Below, piece after piece: positions 55,412-64,000 of a stretch of 64,000 bases of DNA (its first letter is position 1; the number at the start of each line of letters is the position of its first letter). The position numbers were made by a program, and so were the translations under genes. Source of the stretch: Ephemeroptericola cinctiostellae (GTDB taxonomy: Bacteria; Pseudomonadota; Gammaproteobacteria; Burkholderiales; Burkholderiaceae); assembly GCF_003339525.1 (NCBI RefSeq), contig NZ_CP031124.1, forward strand, positions 2,232,001 to 2,296,000, written 5' to 3'. The notes beneath the pieces are model-generated. The model was given only the letters and a program-made list of their open reading frames with translations, was not told where the DNA came from and did not search any database.

Positions 55412-56566
55412 ATGTCCGCATTCATCGTCCCAGTCATTGTCCTGCTGATTGCATCGGCATTCTACATTCACCACCGGCTTGTGCCTCCAACATGGCCACG
55501 GTGGAGGCGCTGGGCAGCCTTTATGGTGATCTTGGGCTTGGCCTTGTGCTTACCTGCCCAATTTTACCTGCGCTTTGCCATGCGTGAAACGGGCATTCAT
55601 AACACCATCACTGTGGTGAATTATGGCTTTGGGTTTTATTCTTTATTGCTCACGTTCACGCTCGCTCAAGGGCTGTTTGGACACGCCGTTGGGTTCACAC
55701 CTCAGCATAAGAAGCTTCCCAACGATCGCCGTCAGTTTTTACGCCAAACCTCGCGAATCGGCGTTTTGGGTGCAACAGCAGCCGTGTTCGGATACGCTGC
55801 TGAGCGTGCATTGGCCGAACCCACCGTGCAACGCATTCGATTGCCCATCACAGATCTACCTGCCGAGCTTGAAGGGTTGACCATCGCTCAAATTTCAGAT
55901 GTGCACATCGGTCAACTTCAGGGCGAAGAGGCTTACATTCAAAAAATCATTGCCACGGTCAATGCCCTCAATGTTGACATCATGACAGTGACGGGCGATG
56001 TGGTGGACGGCTCCGTTGCTCGACTGGCTCACAGCGTGGAGCCCTTAAGAAACCTGAGGTCAAAATACGGGACTTATTTTGTCACAGGCAATCATGAATA
56101 CTATTCAGGCGCACCCGCGTGGATCGACCATTTCAAAAATTTTGGCTGGCGTATTTTAGAAAATGAACACGATGTACTCACCATCGCCAACCATGCTGTT
56201 GTGGTTGCAGGCGTGCACGACCTCAAAGCCGAGCAACACATCATCGCCCACAGCTGCAACCCTAGTAAAGCACTGAGTGATGCCCCCACAGATGCCGCCT
56301 TTACCTTACTGCTCGCCCACCATCCAGGTACCGCAGAGTTGACCAATAACTTAAACATTGACCTCCAGCTGTCTGGGCACACCCATGCTGGACAATATTT
56401 CCCAGCCACTTGGGTGATACAGTACTTTCATAAATTTGCACGAGGTTTGAACAAAAACAATGCGGGCTGGGTGTATGTGAACTCAGGCACAGGCTATTGG
56501 GGCCCAGCTTTGCGCACCACTGACATTTCAGGTGAGATCACACTCATGACGCTCGCACGTGCCTAA
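55412..56566 (+). CDS. Membrane-anchored metallophosphoesterase
   Basis: This 384-residue protein has three or four N-terminal membrane segments (to about residue 90), then a calcineurin-like phosphoesterase domain. All metal-binding motifs are visible: ISDVHIGQ, TGDVVDGS, GNHEYYS, LAHHPG and SGHTHAGQ. It resembles YkuE-type enzymes of lipid metabolism (UDP-diacylglucosamine or related phospholipid cleavage); the substrate is not proven. Confidence 0.9.
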   Translation: MSAFIVPVIVLLIASAFYIHHRLVPPTWPRWRRWAAFMVILGLALCLPAQFYLRFAMRETGIHNTITVVNYGFGFYSLLLTFTLAQGLFGHAVGFTPQHKKLPNDRRQFLRQTSRIGVLGATAAVFGYAAERALAEPTVQRIRLPITDLPAELEGLTIAQISDVHIGQLQGEEAYIQKIIATVNALNVDIMTVTGDVVDGSVARLAHSVEPLRNLRSKYGTYFVTGNHEYYSGAPAWIDHFKNFGWRILENEHDVLTIANHAVVVAGVHDLKAEQHIIAHSCNPSKALSDAPTDAAFTLLLAHHPGTAELTNNLNIDLQLSGHTHAGQYFPATWVIQYFHKFARGLNKNNAGWVYVNSGTGYWGPALRTTDISGEITLMTLARA

Positions 56567-56708
56567 ATGAGGGCAAAAACACCACCCGAATCCATTTAAA
56601 CACACCGTGCTCAGCAATAAACAACCAACGAATTAATAAATCAACGAATGAACGGCAAGATAAAGACGAAGTAAAAATTGCCCGCTCAACAGCCCAAAAA
56701 ACAGCCAC

Positions 56709-56741
56709 AAAAAAGCCAAGGCAACGCCTTGGCTTTTTTTA
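56709..56741. terminator. Bidirectional terminator between the phosphoesterase and rplI
   Basis: Stem GCCAAGGC with its complement, short loop, A-run before and T-run after. It is 21 nt from the rplI stop. Confidence 0.92.
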
Positions 56742-56762
56742 GTACAACTCATGTCGCCGCGA

Positions 56763-57212
56763 TTAGATCGCTGGTGTCACCAACAACGTGATGTCAGCTG
56801 CCACGTCAGTGAACAAAGCCACTTGAACCGCGTATTCACCAATCGCTTTGATGTTGCCATCAACGATTTTGATTTGTGATTTAGACACTTCAAAGCCTTG
56901 AGTTTTCAATGCTTCAGCGATGTCAGAGTTGGTCACAGAACCAAACAAACGACCATCAACGCCCGCTTTAGAAGCGTGAGTCAATTGCAAGCCTGTCATT
57001 TTTTCTGCAACACCTTGTGCCGCAGCCAATTTACCAGCTTGAGCCGCTTCGAGCTCAGCACGGCGCGCTTCAAACTCAGCCATTGCAGTTGCCGTTGCGC
57101 GACGAGCTTTACCTTGTGGGATCAAGAAGTTACGTGCATAACCGTCTTTGACTTTAACCACTTCGCCGAGTTGACCGACGTTCAATACTTTTTCTAATAA
57201 AATGATTTGCAT
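56763..57212 (-). CDS. rplI: 50S ribosomal protein L9
   Basis: L9 has two domains joined by a long helix. The 149-residue protein starts [36 protein letters not shown], the L9 signature, and has a complete C-terminal domain. Last gene of rpsF-priB-rpsR-rplI. Confidence 0.98.
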   Translation of the reverse strand: MQIILLEKVLNVGQLGEVVKVKDGYARNFLIPQGKARRATATAMAEFEARRAELEAAQAGKLAAAQGVAEKMTGLQLTHASKAGVDGRLFGSVTNSDIAEALKTQGFEVSKSQIKIVDGNIKAIGEYAVQVALFTDVAADITLLVTPAI

Positions 57213-57269
57213 TTTCTATCCTTGTGTCGTCATTGAGCGATGAACCACCGCTCATGCACGATGTTCAAA

Positions 57270-57542
57270 TTAATGGTTATCGCAGTAAGGCACCAAAGCC
57301 AAGAAACGTGCACGTTTGATGCAAGTGTTCAATTGACGTTGATAGATTGCGCGTGTACCAGTCAAACGTGCTGGGATGATTTTGCCATTTTCAGCGATAA
57401 AGTCTTTTAATGTATCAACATCTTTGTAGTCGATTTGATCAACTTTAGCCATAGTGAAACGGCAAACGCGTTTGCGTTTGAACAATGGGTTTTGTGCTGG
57501 ACGGCGTTCTGGACGACCTGTTTTGCTACGTGGAGCTGCCAT
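57270..57542 (-). CDS. rpsR: 30S ribosomal protein S18
   Basis: The 90-residue S18 shows the core [28 protein letters not shown] and the basic C-terminus. It has a longer N-terminal arm ([13 protein letters not shown]) than the roughly 75-residue E. coli protein, common in this order. It lies between priB and rplI. Confidence 0.97.
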   Translation of the reverse strand: MAAPRSKTGRPERRPAQNPLFKRKRVCRFTMAKVDQIDYKDVDTLKDFIAENGKIIPARLTGTRAIYQRQLNTCIKRARFLALVPYCDNH

Positions 57543-57572
57543 GATGCATTTCCTTTTCTAAATTCTTAACAT

Positions 57573-57920
57573 TTAATCCGTTGTTGAGTCATGAAGAACA
57601 TCAACAACGATGGGGGTCATGTGAGTCACATGCAATCTCAGCTTGAGGCTTTTGAGGCTTTTTCGATTTAAGAAACCTTGCACGCGGTAATGCAAACCAA
57701 CATGCGCTGCATCCAAAACAGAGGCCACCTCACCCATCGCAACACCTGCCAACTCAAACTGCGTTTGTCGCTCAACACCGATTTCGGTTTGAGCGCCCGC
57801 ATGGGCAAATACGGCTTCTACGACAGGCACGCCTGCTAAAGTGTTGCGCAATGTGTCTTTTTCTAGCAGACACACATCAAGAATCAAACGATTTGCAACA
57901 GCCGAAGCATGAGTACTCAC
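57573..57920 (-). CDS. priB: Primosomal replication protein N (PriB)
   Basis: PriB is a single-stranded DNA-binding OB-fold dimer that helps PriA restart replication forks. The 115-residue protein has NRLILDVCLLEKDTLRNTLAGVPVVEAVFAH and GLHYRVQGFLNRKS. Its place between rpsF and rpsR is conserved. It starts 12 bp after the rpsF stop. Confidence 0.95.
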   Translation of the reverse strand: MSTHASAVANRLILDVCLLEKDTLRNTLAGVPVVEAVFAHAGAQTEIGVERQTQFELAGVAMGEVASVLDAAHVGLHYRVQGFLNRKSLKSLKLRLHVTHMTPIVVDVLHDSTTD

Positions 57921-57932
57921 ATTAAAAACGGA

Positions 57933-58304
57933 TTAAGCTGAAGCAGCAGGTGCCGCAGATTTGCGTGCTTCTTCTTTTTCTGCTGCTTTCATCATGATCG
58001 ATGGCGCAACTTCTGCTTTGTCCATTTTCACTGTCAAATGGCGCAAAATTGCGTCATTGTAACGGAAAGCGTGCTCAAGCTCGTCCAAAGTGGCTTGGTT
58101 GCATTCGATGTTCCAGCACACATAATGTGCTTTAACGAGTTTTTGGATTGGGTAAGCCAATTGACGACGGCCCCAATCTTCAAAACGGTGTACTTTGCCT
58201 TCTTGGGCTTCGATTTGTGCTTTATAACGCTCAACCATCGCAGGCACTTGCTCGCTTTGGTCAGGATGCACGATCAATACGATTTCATAATGACGCATAT
58301 TCAC
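57933..58304 (-). CDS. rpsF: 30S ribosomal protein S6
   Basis: S6 binds S18 in the platform of the 30S subunit. The 123-residue protein has [42 protein letters not shown] and an Ala/Glu-rich C-terminal extension. First gene of the operon. The longer N-terminus begins at MNMRHYE; the second Met is also possible. Confidence 0.97.
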   Translation of the reverse strand: MNMRHYEIVLIVHPDQSEQVPAMVERYKAQIEAQEGKVHRFEDWGRRQLAYPIQKLVKAHYVCWNIECNQATLDELEHAFRYNDAILRHLTVKMDKAEVAPSIMMKAAEKEEARKSAAPAASA

Positions 58305-58404
58305 TCCTTGTGGATGAAAGCCGCCTCGCGCGTCTGTGCGAGTACAGCAAGAAATACAAAAAAGGTTAATGCAAATATAGCATTAACCTTGATTGCATAA
58401 TATT

Positions 58405-58497
58405 TGGCGGAAGCGGAGGGATTCGAACCCTCGATACAGGTATAAGCCGTATGCATCCTTAGCAGGGATGTGCCTTCGACCACTCGGCCACGCTTCC
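58405..58497 (-). tRNA. tRNA-Ser (GCU)
   Basis: This 93-nt class II tRNA has an acceptor stem GGAAGCG, anticodon loop CTGCTAA (GCU), a long variable arm (ACGGCTTATACCTGT), T-loop GTTCGAATC and encoded CCA. It lies about 100 bp upstream of rpsF on the same strand. Confidence 0.97.
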
Positions 58498-58684
58498 TTT
58501 CTCAAACCCAATCACTTGGACTTGAGAGACCAACATTATAAATGCGCATTTACATTCACGTCAAGTGTTTACTTTAATTATTAAACGGAATATTCAAGTG
58601 AGCACGAAAAAAACAAAAGTTTGCCCAGTCTCTGCTTCATTGATGGTTGTTTCAATGCGCCCAACGGATCTTTTTCTAAATTGA

Positions 58685-59467
58685 TCACACAGAAAACACG
58701 CTCGACTGAGGGGTCGATGCTTGTTTCAATGCACTGACCCAGCGTTTGGCTGGTAAGCCATACAACTCTTTAACAACGGCAGCTCGTTCATACAGATCAG
58801 CCCATTCAACACTCAATGCGGCTCCTTTGAATGCCAATGCGATGCGATTGCCCTCATGGATTTCAGGTAAAGCGATCACTCGCCCATCGAATGCGGTGTT
58901 GAGGTTTTTCATGTTTTTTTCAAAACTGGGGTGATCGCCAAATAAATTAACGGTCAACATGCCGGTGTCATTCAAAGCGTTGAAGCAGTCGCGATAAAAA
59001 GTTTCGCTGTCGCATACGGGGCCACGCGCAGTGGCATCGTACAAATCCACTTGCAACACATCAAATCCACCCTGCTGTTCGGCAACCCACACCGCTGCAT
59101 CAGACTCAACGACCTGAATGCGCTCTTCGGCACTTGGCAATTTGAACATGGTATAGGCGGCATTGACCACATCTGAATTCAGCTCCACCACCGTGCTGTG
59201 GGTGTTTGGCATGTATTTCCAAATGAATTTGGTCAGTGAAGCGCACCCCATGCCAAGCTGGGCGACATGCTTTGGCTCTTCAAGAAACAAAATATACGCC
59301 ATCATCATGCGGGCGTATTCAAGCTCGAGTTTAAAAGGTTTTCGCAAATTCATTGCACCCTGCACCCATGGGGTGCCAAAGTGCAGATAACGGACATCAC
59401 CAATCTCCGAAAAGGAAATGGGTTCATTTTTATATTTGGTTTTTGGACTGTTTTTTGTGCTTTTCAT
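58685..59467 (-). CDS. Spermidine synthase-like methyltransferase-fold protein
   Basis: This 260-residue protein resembles polyamine aminopropyltransferases. It has an N-terminal beta strand region (VRYLHFGTPWVQGAMNLRKP), a nucleotide-binding site LGMGCASLTKF (a degenerate GxGxG), VELNSDVVNAA and the acidic pair DVLQVDLYDA. The N-terminal catalytic segment of true SpeE is not clear, so the substrate is uncertain; a methyltransferase is an alternative. It is divergent from trxB. Confidence 0.78.
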   Translation of the reverse strand: MKSTKNSPKTKYKNEPISFSEIGDVRYLHFGTPWVQGAMNLRKPFKLELEYARMMMAYILFLEEPKHVAQLGMGCASLTKFIWKYMPNTHSTVVELNSDVVNAAYTMFKLPSAEERIQVVESDAAVWVAEQQGGFDVLQVDLYDATARGPVCDSETFYRDCFNALNDTGMLTVNLFGDHPSFEKNMKNLNTAFDGRVIALPEIHEGNRIALAFKGAALSVEWADLYERAAVVKELYGLPAKRWVSALKQASTPQSSVFSV

Positions 59468-59552
59468 AGTGACTCTCTATCGACCCAATTGACAACGGTC
59501 ATGACGCATTCATTTTAAAGGACGTATAATAACGCATAATTTGAACCCCTAG

Positions 59553-60530
<978 letters not shown>

Positions 60531-60566
60531 TTTTGCACCACGGTGATGCCATCGTTATTTTATCTG

Positions 60567-60601
60567 ACCCTACTTGAGTATAAGTAGGGTTTTACTTTTT
60601 T
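60567..60601 (+). terminator. trxB terminator
   Basis: ACCCTACTT (60567-60575) pairs with AAGTAGGGT (60582-60590), followed by TTTACTTTTTT. Confidence 0.88.
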
Positions 60602-60611
60602 AGAGTGATGT

Positions 60612-61271
60612 ATGAAAGCAAAGTCCTACGGCCTGGCCGATTTAACACAATTGCAAAAAGCATTGAAGCACGAAGCCAAAGCACGTGAAGTCGAGCAACT
60701 CGCTCAAAAAACTCAAGCAGCGGCGCAAAACCAAATGACGAACGAGTTTAAAATGGCGGTCAAGCAAGTCACTCCTTTAAAAAGCAAGAATCACTTTATT
60801 CACCCACCGCGTGATTTAAAACTCCCTGACATCAAGCCCGCCATGGTGACAAAAAAACCACATAAAGATAAATTGTCCGATGGGTTTGATGCACGCCATT
60901 TGCGCGATGATGAACTGGGCACATATGTGCGCAAGGGCATCCCAGAATCCTTATTGAAAAAATTACAAAAAGGCGATTGGCCGATTGACTTGCGCATGGA
61001 TTTACACGGTAAAACCAGTGAAGAAGCACGCATTGCCACCAGTGCTTTTCTATACCGTGCGCAAAGCGAACAGGCGCGGGTGGTGTCGATCATTCACGGT
61101 CAAGGCTTTGGTTCTCAAACGGGTCATGCTGTGCTCAAGCAAAGTGTGCGCAATTGGTTGGTGCAAAATGACAGTGTGCTGGCGTTTTGCGCCGCTCCTG
61201 CTAACGCGGGCGGGCACGGCGCGGTATTGGTGTTAATGCACCGCACAGCAGATGCCATTCAACGCACTTAA
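60612..61271 (+). CDS. Smr domain protein
   Basis: This 219-residue protein has a helical, Lys/Gln-rich N-terminal half and a C-terminal Smr (small MutS-related) domain at about 135-215: the DLHG motif (MDLHGKTSEEAR) and the HGQGFGS loop. Smr domains nick branched or mismatched DNA or cleave RNA, including on ribosomes. The family is next to trxB in Burkholderiales. Confidence 0.9.
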   Translation: MKAKSYGLADLTQLQKALKHEAKAREVEQLAQKTQAAAQNQMTNEFKMAVKQVTPLKSKNHFIHPPRDLKLPDIKPAMVTKKPHKDKLSDGFDARHLRDDELGTYVRKGIPESLLKKLQKGDWPIDLRMDLHGKTSEEARIATSAFLYRAQSEQARVVSIIHGQGFGSQTGHAVLKQSVRNWLVQNDSVLAFCAAPANAGGHGAVLVLMHRTADAIQRT

Positions 61272-61495
61272 TCATGCAATCATTCAGGCTCACCAAAACT
61301 GCCTAGTTTTATAAACAACGAGAATCCGCTTTTGCCTGATTTCAATAAGTAAACAATAAGTAAACGCTCTGCTTTTTTTGATGTCATCAGCAGCATCCAT
61401 GTCATTCAACATCCACCTTCTGTTTTTTGCTTTTACTTCGACTCAGCAGGTGGATTTACCTTTTTATGCTGCATTGTATAAACCATTCAATAAAA
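61272..61495. other. Spacer between the Smr and TRIC genes
   Basis: About 220 bp without a supportable gene. It contains a direct repeat aataagtaaac twice (about 61346-61366). Confidence 0.4.
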
Positions 61496-61528
61496 GTAAA
61501 TTATCAAAGAGATAATTTACGCTACAAT
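61496..61528 (+). promoter_or_regulatory. Dyad and -10 box ahead of the TRIC gene
   Basis: GTAAATTATC (61496-61505) and GATAATTTAC (61511-61520) form a perfect 10-bp dyad with a 5-nt centre, directly upstream of TACAAT (61523-61528) and 12 nt before the start codon. This layout suggests an operator that covers the promoter. Confidence 0.5.
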
Positions 61529-61539
61529 ATTTCACCACC

Positions 61540-62166
61540 ATGTTCCCTACCGTCATCAAACTCCTCCCATTCATCGAAGCCATTGGCATCATTGCTTTTT
61601 GCGTGTCAGGTTTCATCAGTGCACAACAGCGCAAATTTGATGCGATTGGTGTGTTCATCATTGGTTTCGTGACCGCTTTTGGCGGTGGGACTTTGCGCGA
61701 TATTTTATTGGATCGACGACCGTTTTATTGGGTGCAACATCAAAACTATGTGATTGCCATTTTTGTATGCTCTCTCATTGCAGGCACCATCATGGACTTC
61801 ATGCACCGCGTGTTGCCGCGCCGCGCCATGCTGATTGCTGATGCCATGGGACTCGGTTTATTCACCATCACCAGCACAGCATTGGCACTGGATGCAGGCA
61901 TGCCGGTGTTTGTGGCTTCGATGTTGGGTGTGATTGGTGCCGCTTTTGGTGGCGTGATTCGCGACATCCTGTGTGGCGATACGCCTTTGCTGTTGACCGA
62001 CAGCCGCCCTTATGCCAGTTGCGCTTTTGCGGGTGCATGGGTCTATATTATTTTACAAAAAATAGAAATGAACGATATTTTCAGTCTCATCATTTCCAGT
62101 GGCTTGATTGTGGTACTGCGTTTGGCCAGCATCAGATTTAAATGGAAGGTGCCAGCCAGTTTTTAA
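61540..62166 (+). CDS. TRIC cation channel family protein
   Basis: This 208-residue membrane protein has seven segments in two homologous halves, with the family motifs FIVGFVTAFGGGTLRD-type (GFVTAFGGGTLRDILLDR, about 48-65) and GVIGAAFGGVIRDIL (about 130-144). Bacterial members are trimeric monovalent cation channels. There is a dyad over the promoter. corA follows 23 bp downstream, so the two may be co-regulated. Confidence 0.92.
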   Translation: MFPTVIKLLPFIEAIGIIAFCVSGFISAQQRKFDAIGVFIIGFVTAFGGGTLRDILLDRRPFYWVQHQNYVIAIFVCSLIAGTIMDFMHRVLPRRAMLIADAMGLGLFTITSTALALDAGMPVFVASMLGVIGAAFGGVIRDILCGDTPLLLTDSRPYASCAFAGAWVYIILQKIEMNDIFSLIISSGLIVVLRLASIRFKWKVPASF

Positions 62167-62189
62167 AAATAAAATTCAGAGGCTAAACA

Positions 62190-63164
62190 ATGCTGATCAA
62201 TTGCGTCGTGTATCGAGATGGCGAAAAGGTTGCCGACATTCAAGCGAGTGAGATTAAAACCTATTTGGCACAACCCAACAGCTTTGTTTGGGTCGCATTG
62301 CGTGACGCAGAAAAAACTGAGCTGCTGTCCATGCAAAAGGAATTTGATTTGCCCGATTTGGCGATTGAAGATGCACAAAACGGTCACCAACGACCCAAAC
62401 TGGAAGAATATGGCAACGCTTTATTTTGCGTCTTGCACATTGTTGAACTGGATCAAGCATCACAAACGCTCAGTGTGGGGGAAATGAGTATTTTTGTCGG
62501 TTCAAATTTTGTCCTCTCCGTTCGCAACAAAGCCAATGCAAACTTTGTGGACGTGCGCCGACGTTGCGAGAAAGAACCCCACTTGTTGCGCCACGGTTCG
62601 GGCTTCGTGCTCTATGCCCTGATCGATGCAGTGGTTGATCGCTATTTCCCAATCGTTGAAGCACTTGAAACAGAATTAGAGCAATTGGAAGACCGTATTT
62701 TCAAGCGGCACAATACATCACGTGGTGACATTGAGGCGCTGTATGATCTGAAAGGCAAGCTGTTGGTTCTTCAGCACGCCGCCGCCCCCTTGCTCGACAC
62801 GGTGGGTAAGCTATACGGTGGTCGTGTGCCGCAGCTGTGTGCAGGCATGGGCGATTATTACCGCGATGTCAATGACCACCTTTTGCGCATTTGCAAATCG
62901 ATCGATGGCATTCGCGACATGTTGTCCACCGCAATGCAGGTGAACTTATCGCTCATCGCACTGAGTGAATCTGAAGTGAACAAGAAGCTCGCGGCTTATG
63001 CCGCCTTATTTGCCATTCCAACCATGATTGCGGGTGTGTATGGCATGAACTTTGAAGACATCCCTGGGCTTAAATCTTCACTGAGCTTTCCCTTGACGCT
63101 GTCGACCATGGTGATCTTGGACATTCTGCTGTTTCGTTATTTCAAAAAATCGAGATGGTTATGA
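62190..63164 (+). CDS. corA: CorA family magnesium transporter
   Basis: The CorA family is a pentameric channel for Mg2+ and Co2+. The 324-residue protein has a soluble N-terminal domain, a long stalk helix, two C-terminal membrane helices and the signature GMN in GVYGMNFEDIPG, with a basic C-terminus. It starts 23 bp after the TRIC gene. Confidence 0.95.
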   Translation: MLINCVVYRDGEKVADIQASEIKTYLAQPNSFVWVALRDAEKTELLSMQKEFDLPDLAIEDAQNGHQRPKLEEYGNALFCVLHIVELDQASQTLSVGEMSIFVGSNFVLSVRNKANANFVDVRRRCEKEPHLLRHGSGFVLYALIDAVVDRYFPIVEALETELEQLEDRIFKRHNTSRGDIEALYDLKGKLLVLQHAAAPLLDTVGKLYGGRVPQLCAGMGDYYRDVNDHLLRICKSIDGIRDMLSTAMQVNLSLIALSESEVNKKLAAYAALFAIPTMIAGVYGMNFEDIPGLKSSLSFPLTLSTMVILDILLFRYFKKSRWL

Positions 63165-63208
63165 GTTTTCTGAACATGTTCTCACTCAAATCAAAAACCC
63201 AGCCTGTT

Positions 63209-64000
63209 TCACTGTGCATCGGGCGTTTTTAAAGGCAATTCCTGCTGCCCTGCTTGTTTGGCCAACATGGCTTTGAGCATCTCAATCCGTTGTTTTGGCG
63301 TGATTTGAGGCACCTCTTTGAGGTTGTCACGCTTGGCATCTTTGTCATGCGCCATTTCTTTGATGAACCGCGAAGCCTCGCGGTTTTCAAAATCCCGCCC
63401 ACGGCGGCGTTTTTGACACCATGTGATGTGCAAACTTTTCCGCGCACGCGTGATCCCAACATACATCAAACGACGTTCTTCTTCAATGCGATTGGGGTCT
63501 TCCAAGGCATCATCACGCGACATGTGCGGCAGTAAGCCCTCCTCCACCCCAACCAAAAACACATGCGGATATTCCAAACCCTTTGAGGCGTGCAATGTCG
63601 ACAAGCGCACCACGTTCTCTTCTTGTGAACCTTTGTCCAGCATGGAAATCAACACCATGCTTTGAATCACTTCTGAGAGTTTTTTGTTGTCGTCTTCGGC
63701 GCGACGTTTCATCCACGCCATGAAGTCAACCACATTCTTCCATTTGTTTTGCGCTTGTCGCTCATCAAACTGGTCAAACAAATACGTTTCGTAACCAATC
63801 GCTTTGATCAAATCATCAAGCACTTCAGGTGCTTCATCGCGTGCTGCACGCTCTTCAAACGTGTTAATGAATTCAACAAATTCCACCAAAGGGCCCAGCT
63901 GACGCGGCGTCGAAATCGACTCAAAACCGGTTTCAAACACCGCTTCAAACAACGATGTGTCGCGTCGCCCCGCGTATTGCCCCAGATGTTCCAATGTCGC
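63209..64000 (-). CDS. rep: UvrD/Rep-family DNA helicase, C-terminal part (runs off the window)
   Basis: The 262 visible residues are the C-terminal domain of a superfamily 1A helicase. Motif V is TLHASKGLEYPHVFLVGVEEGLLPH and motif VI is EEERRLMYVGITRARKSL. The words ASKGLE and GLLPH match Rep rather than UvrD (SAKGLE, MFPS), so I prefer rep, which removes proteins ahead of the fork. The N-terminal half lies beyond 64000. A Lys/Asp-rich C-terminal tail follows. Confidence 0.9.
   Translation of the reverse strand, partial: ATLEHLGQYAGRRDTSLFEAVFETGFESISTPRQLGPLVEFVEFINTFEERAARDEAPEVLDDLIKAIGYETYLFDQFDERQAQNKWKNVVDFMAWMKRRAEDDNKKLSEVIQSMVLISMLDKGSQEENVVRLSTLHASKGLEYPHVFLVGVEEGLLPHMSRDDALEDPNRIEEERRLMYVGITRARKSLHITWCQKRRRGRDFENREASRFIKEMAHDKDAKRDNLKEVPQITPKQRIEMLKAMLAKQAGQQELPLKTPDAQ

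Overview
This window is a bacterial chromosome segment of moderate GC content. It very probably comes from a betaproteobacterium of the order Burkholderiales; I cannot name the genus. The evidence is gene order known from that group: lepA-lepB-rnc-era-recO-pdxJ-acpS-nagZ (minus strand, 1-9081), FmdB-DUF502-aspS-nudB (11063-16258), PPIase/bolA/yciB/msrB (26199-28647), tRNA-Leu-tig-clpP-clpX (28815-32564), greA-DUF4149 (39791-40986), rpsF-priB-rpsR-rplI (56763-58304) and trxB-Smr (59571-61271). Most of the window is housekeeping: translation (aspS, valS, alaS, lepA, ribosomal proteins, four tRNAs), DNA replication and repair (recO, recA, recX, dnaB, priB, a Rep/UvrD helicase), protein export and quality control (lepB, tig, clpPX, PPIase), gluconeogenesis and sugar phosphorylation (fbp, hexokinase), an iron/cobalamin-type ABC importer, metal transport (corC, corA), and a complete preQ1 (queuosine precursor) operon queC-queD-queE-queF.

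Four places break this ordinary layout. (1) At 2457-4346 a retron sits between era and recO. It encodes a single reverse transcriptase-TOPRIM fusion preceded by a 145-nt candidate msr-msd RNA bounded by a perfect 12-bp inverted repeat (a1/a2). (2) At 14099-15773 a minimal chromosomal integron separates aspS from nudB. It has a complete integron integrase, an attI-like site, a Pc-like promoter pointing away from intI, and one VOC-family cassette ending in a well-formed attC. (3) At 46110-49079 a SIR2-TPR gene, which looks like an NAD-consuming defence protein, is cut in two by a 743-bp IS1595-family element. The element has perfect terminal repeats and a 7-bp target duplication, and removing it in silico restores one open frame of about 739 residues. 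(4) At 33941-34671 an OmpA-family glycine-zipper lipoprotein is frameshifted at a run of seven C (G on the coding strand).

Further points of interest are a eukaryote-type hexokinase directly before fbp, a QueD homologue that appears to carry three fused T-fold units, an M23 peptidase-bactofilin pair, operator-like dyads ahead of several genes, and a cluster of degenerate repeats at 44646-44921. The retron, the disrupted SIR2-TPR gene and the integron make this a window with two defence-type loci and one gene-capture locus embedded in core operons. I see no CRISPR array, rRNA operon or prophage.
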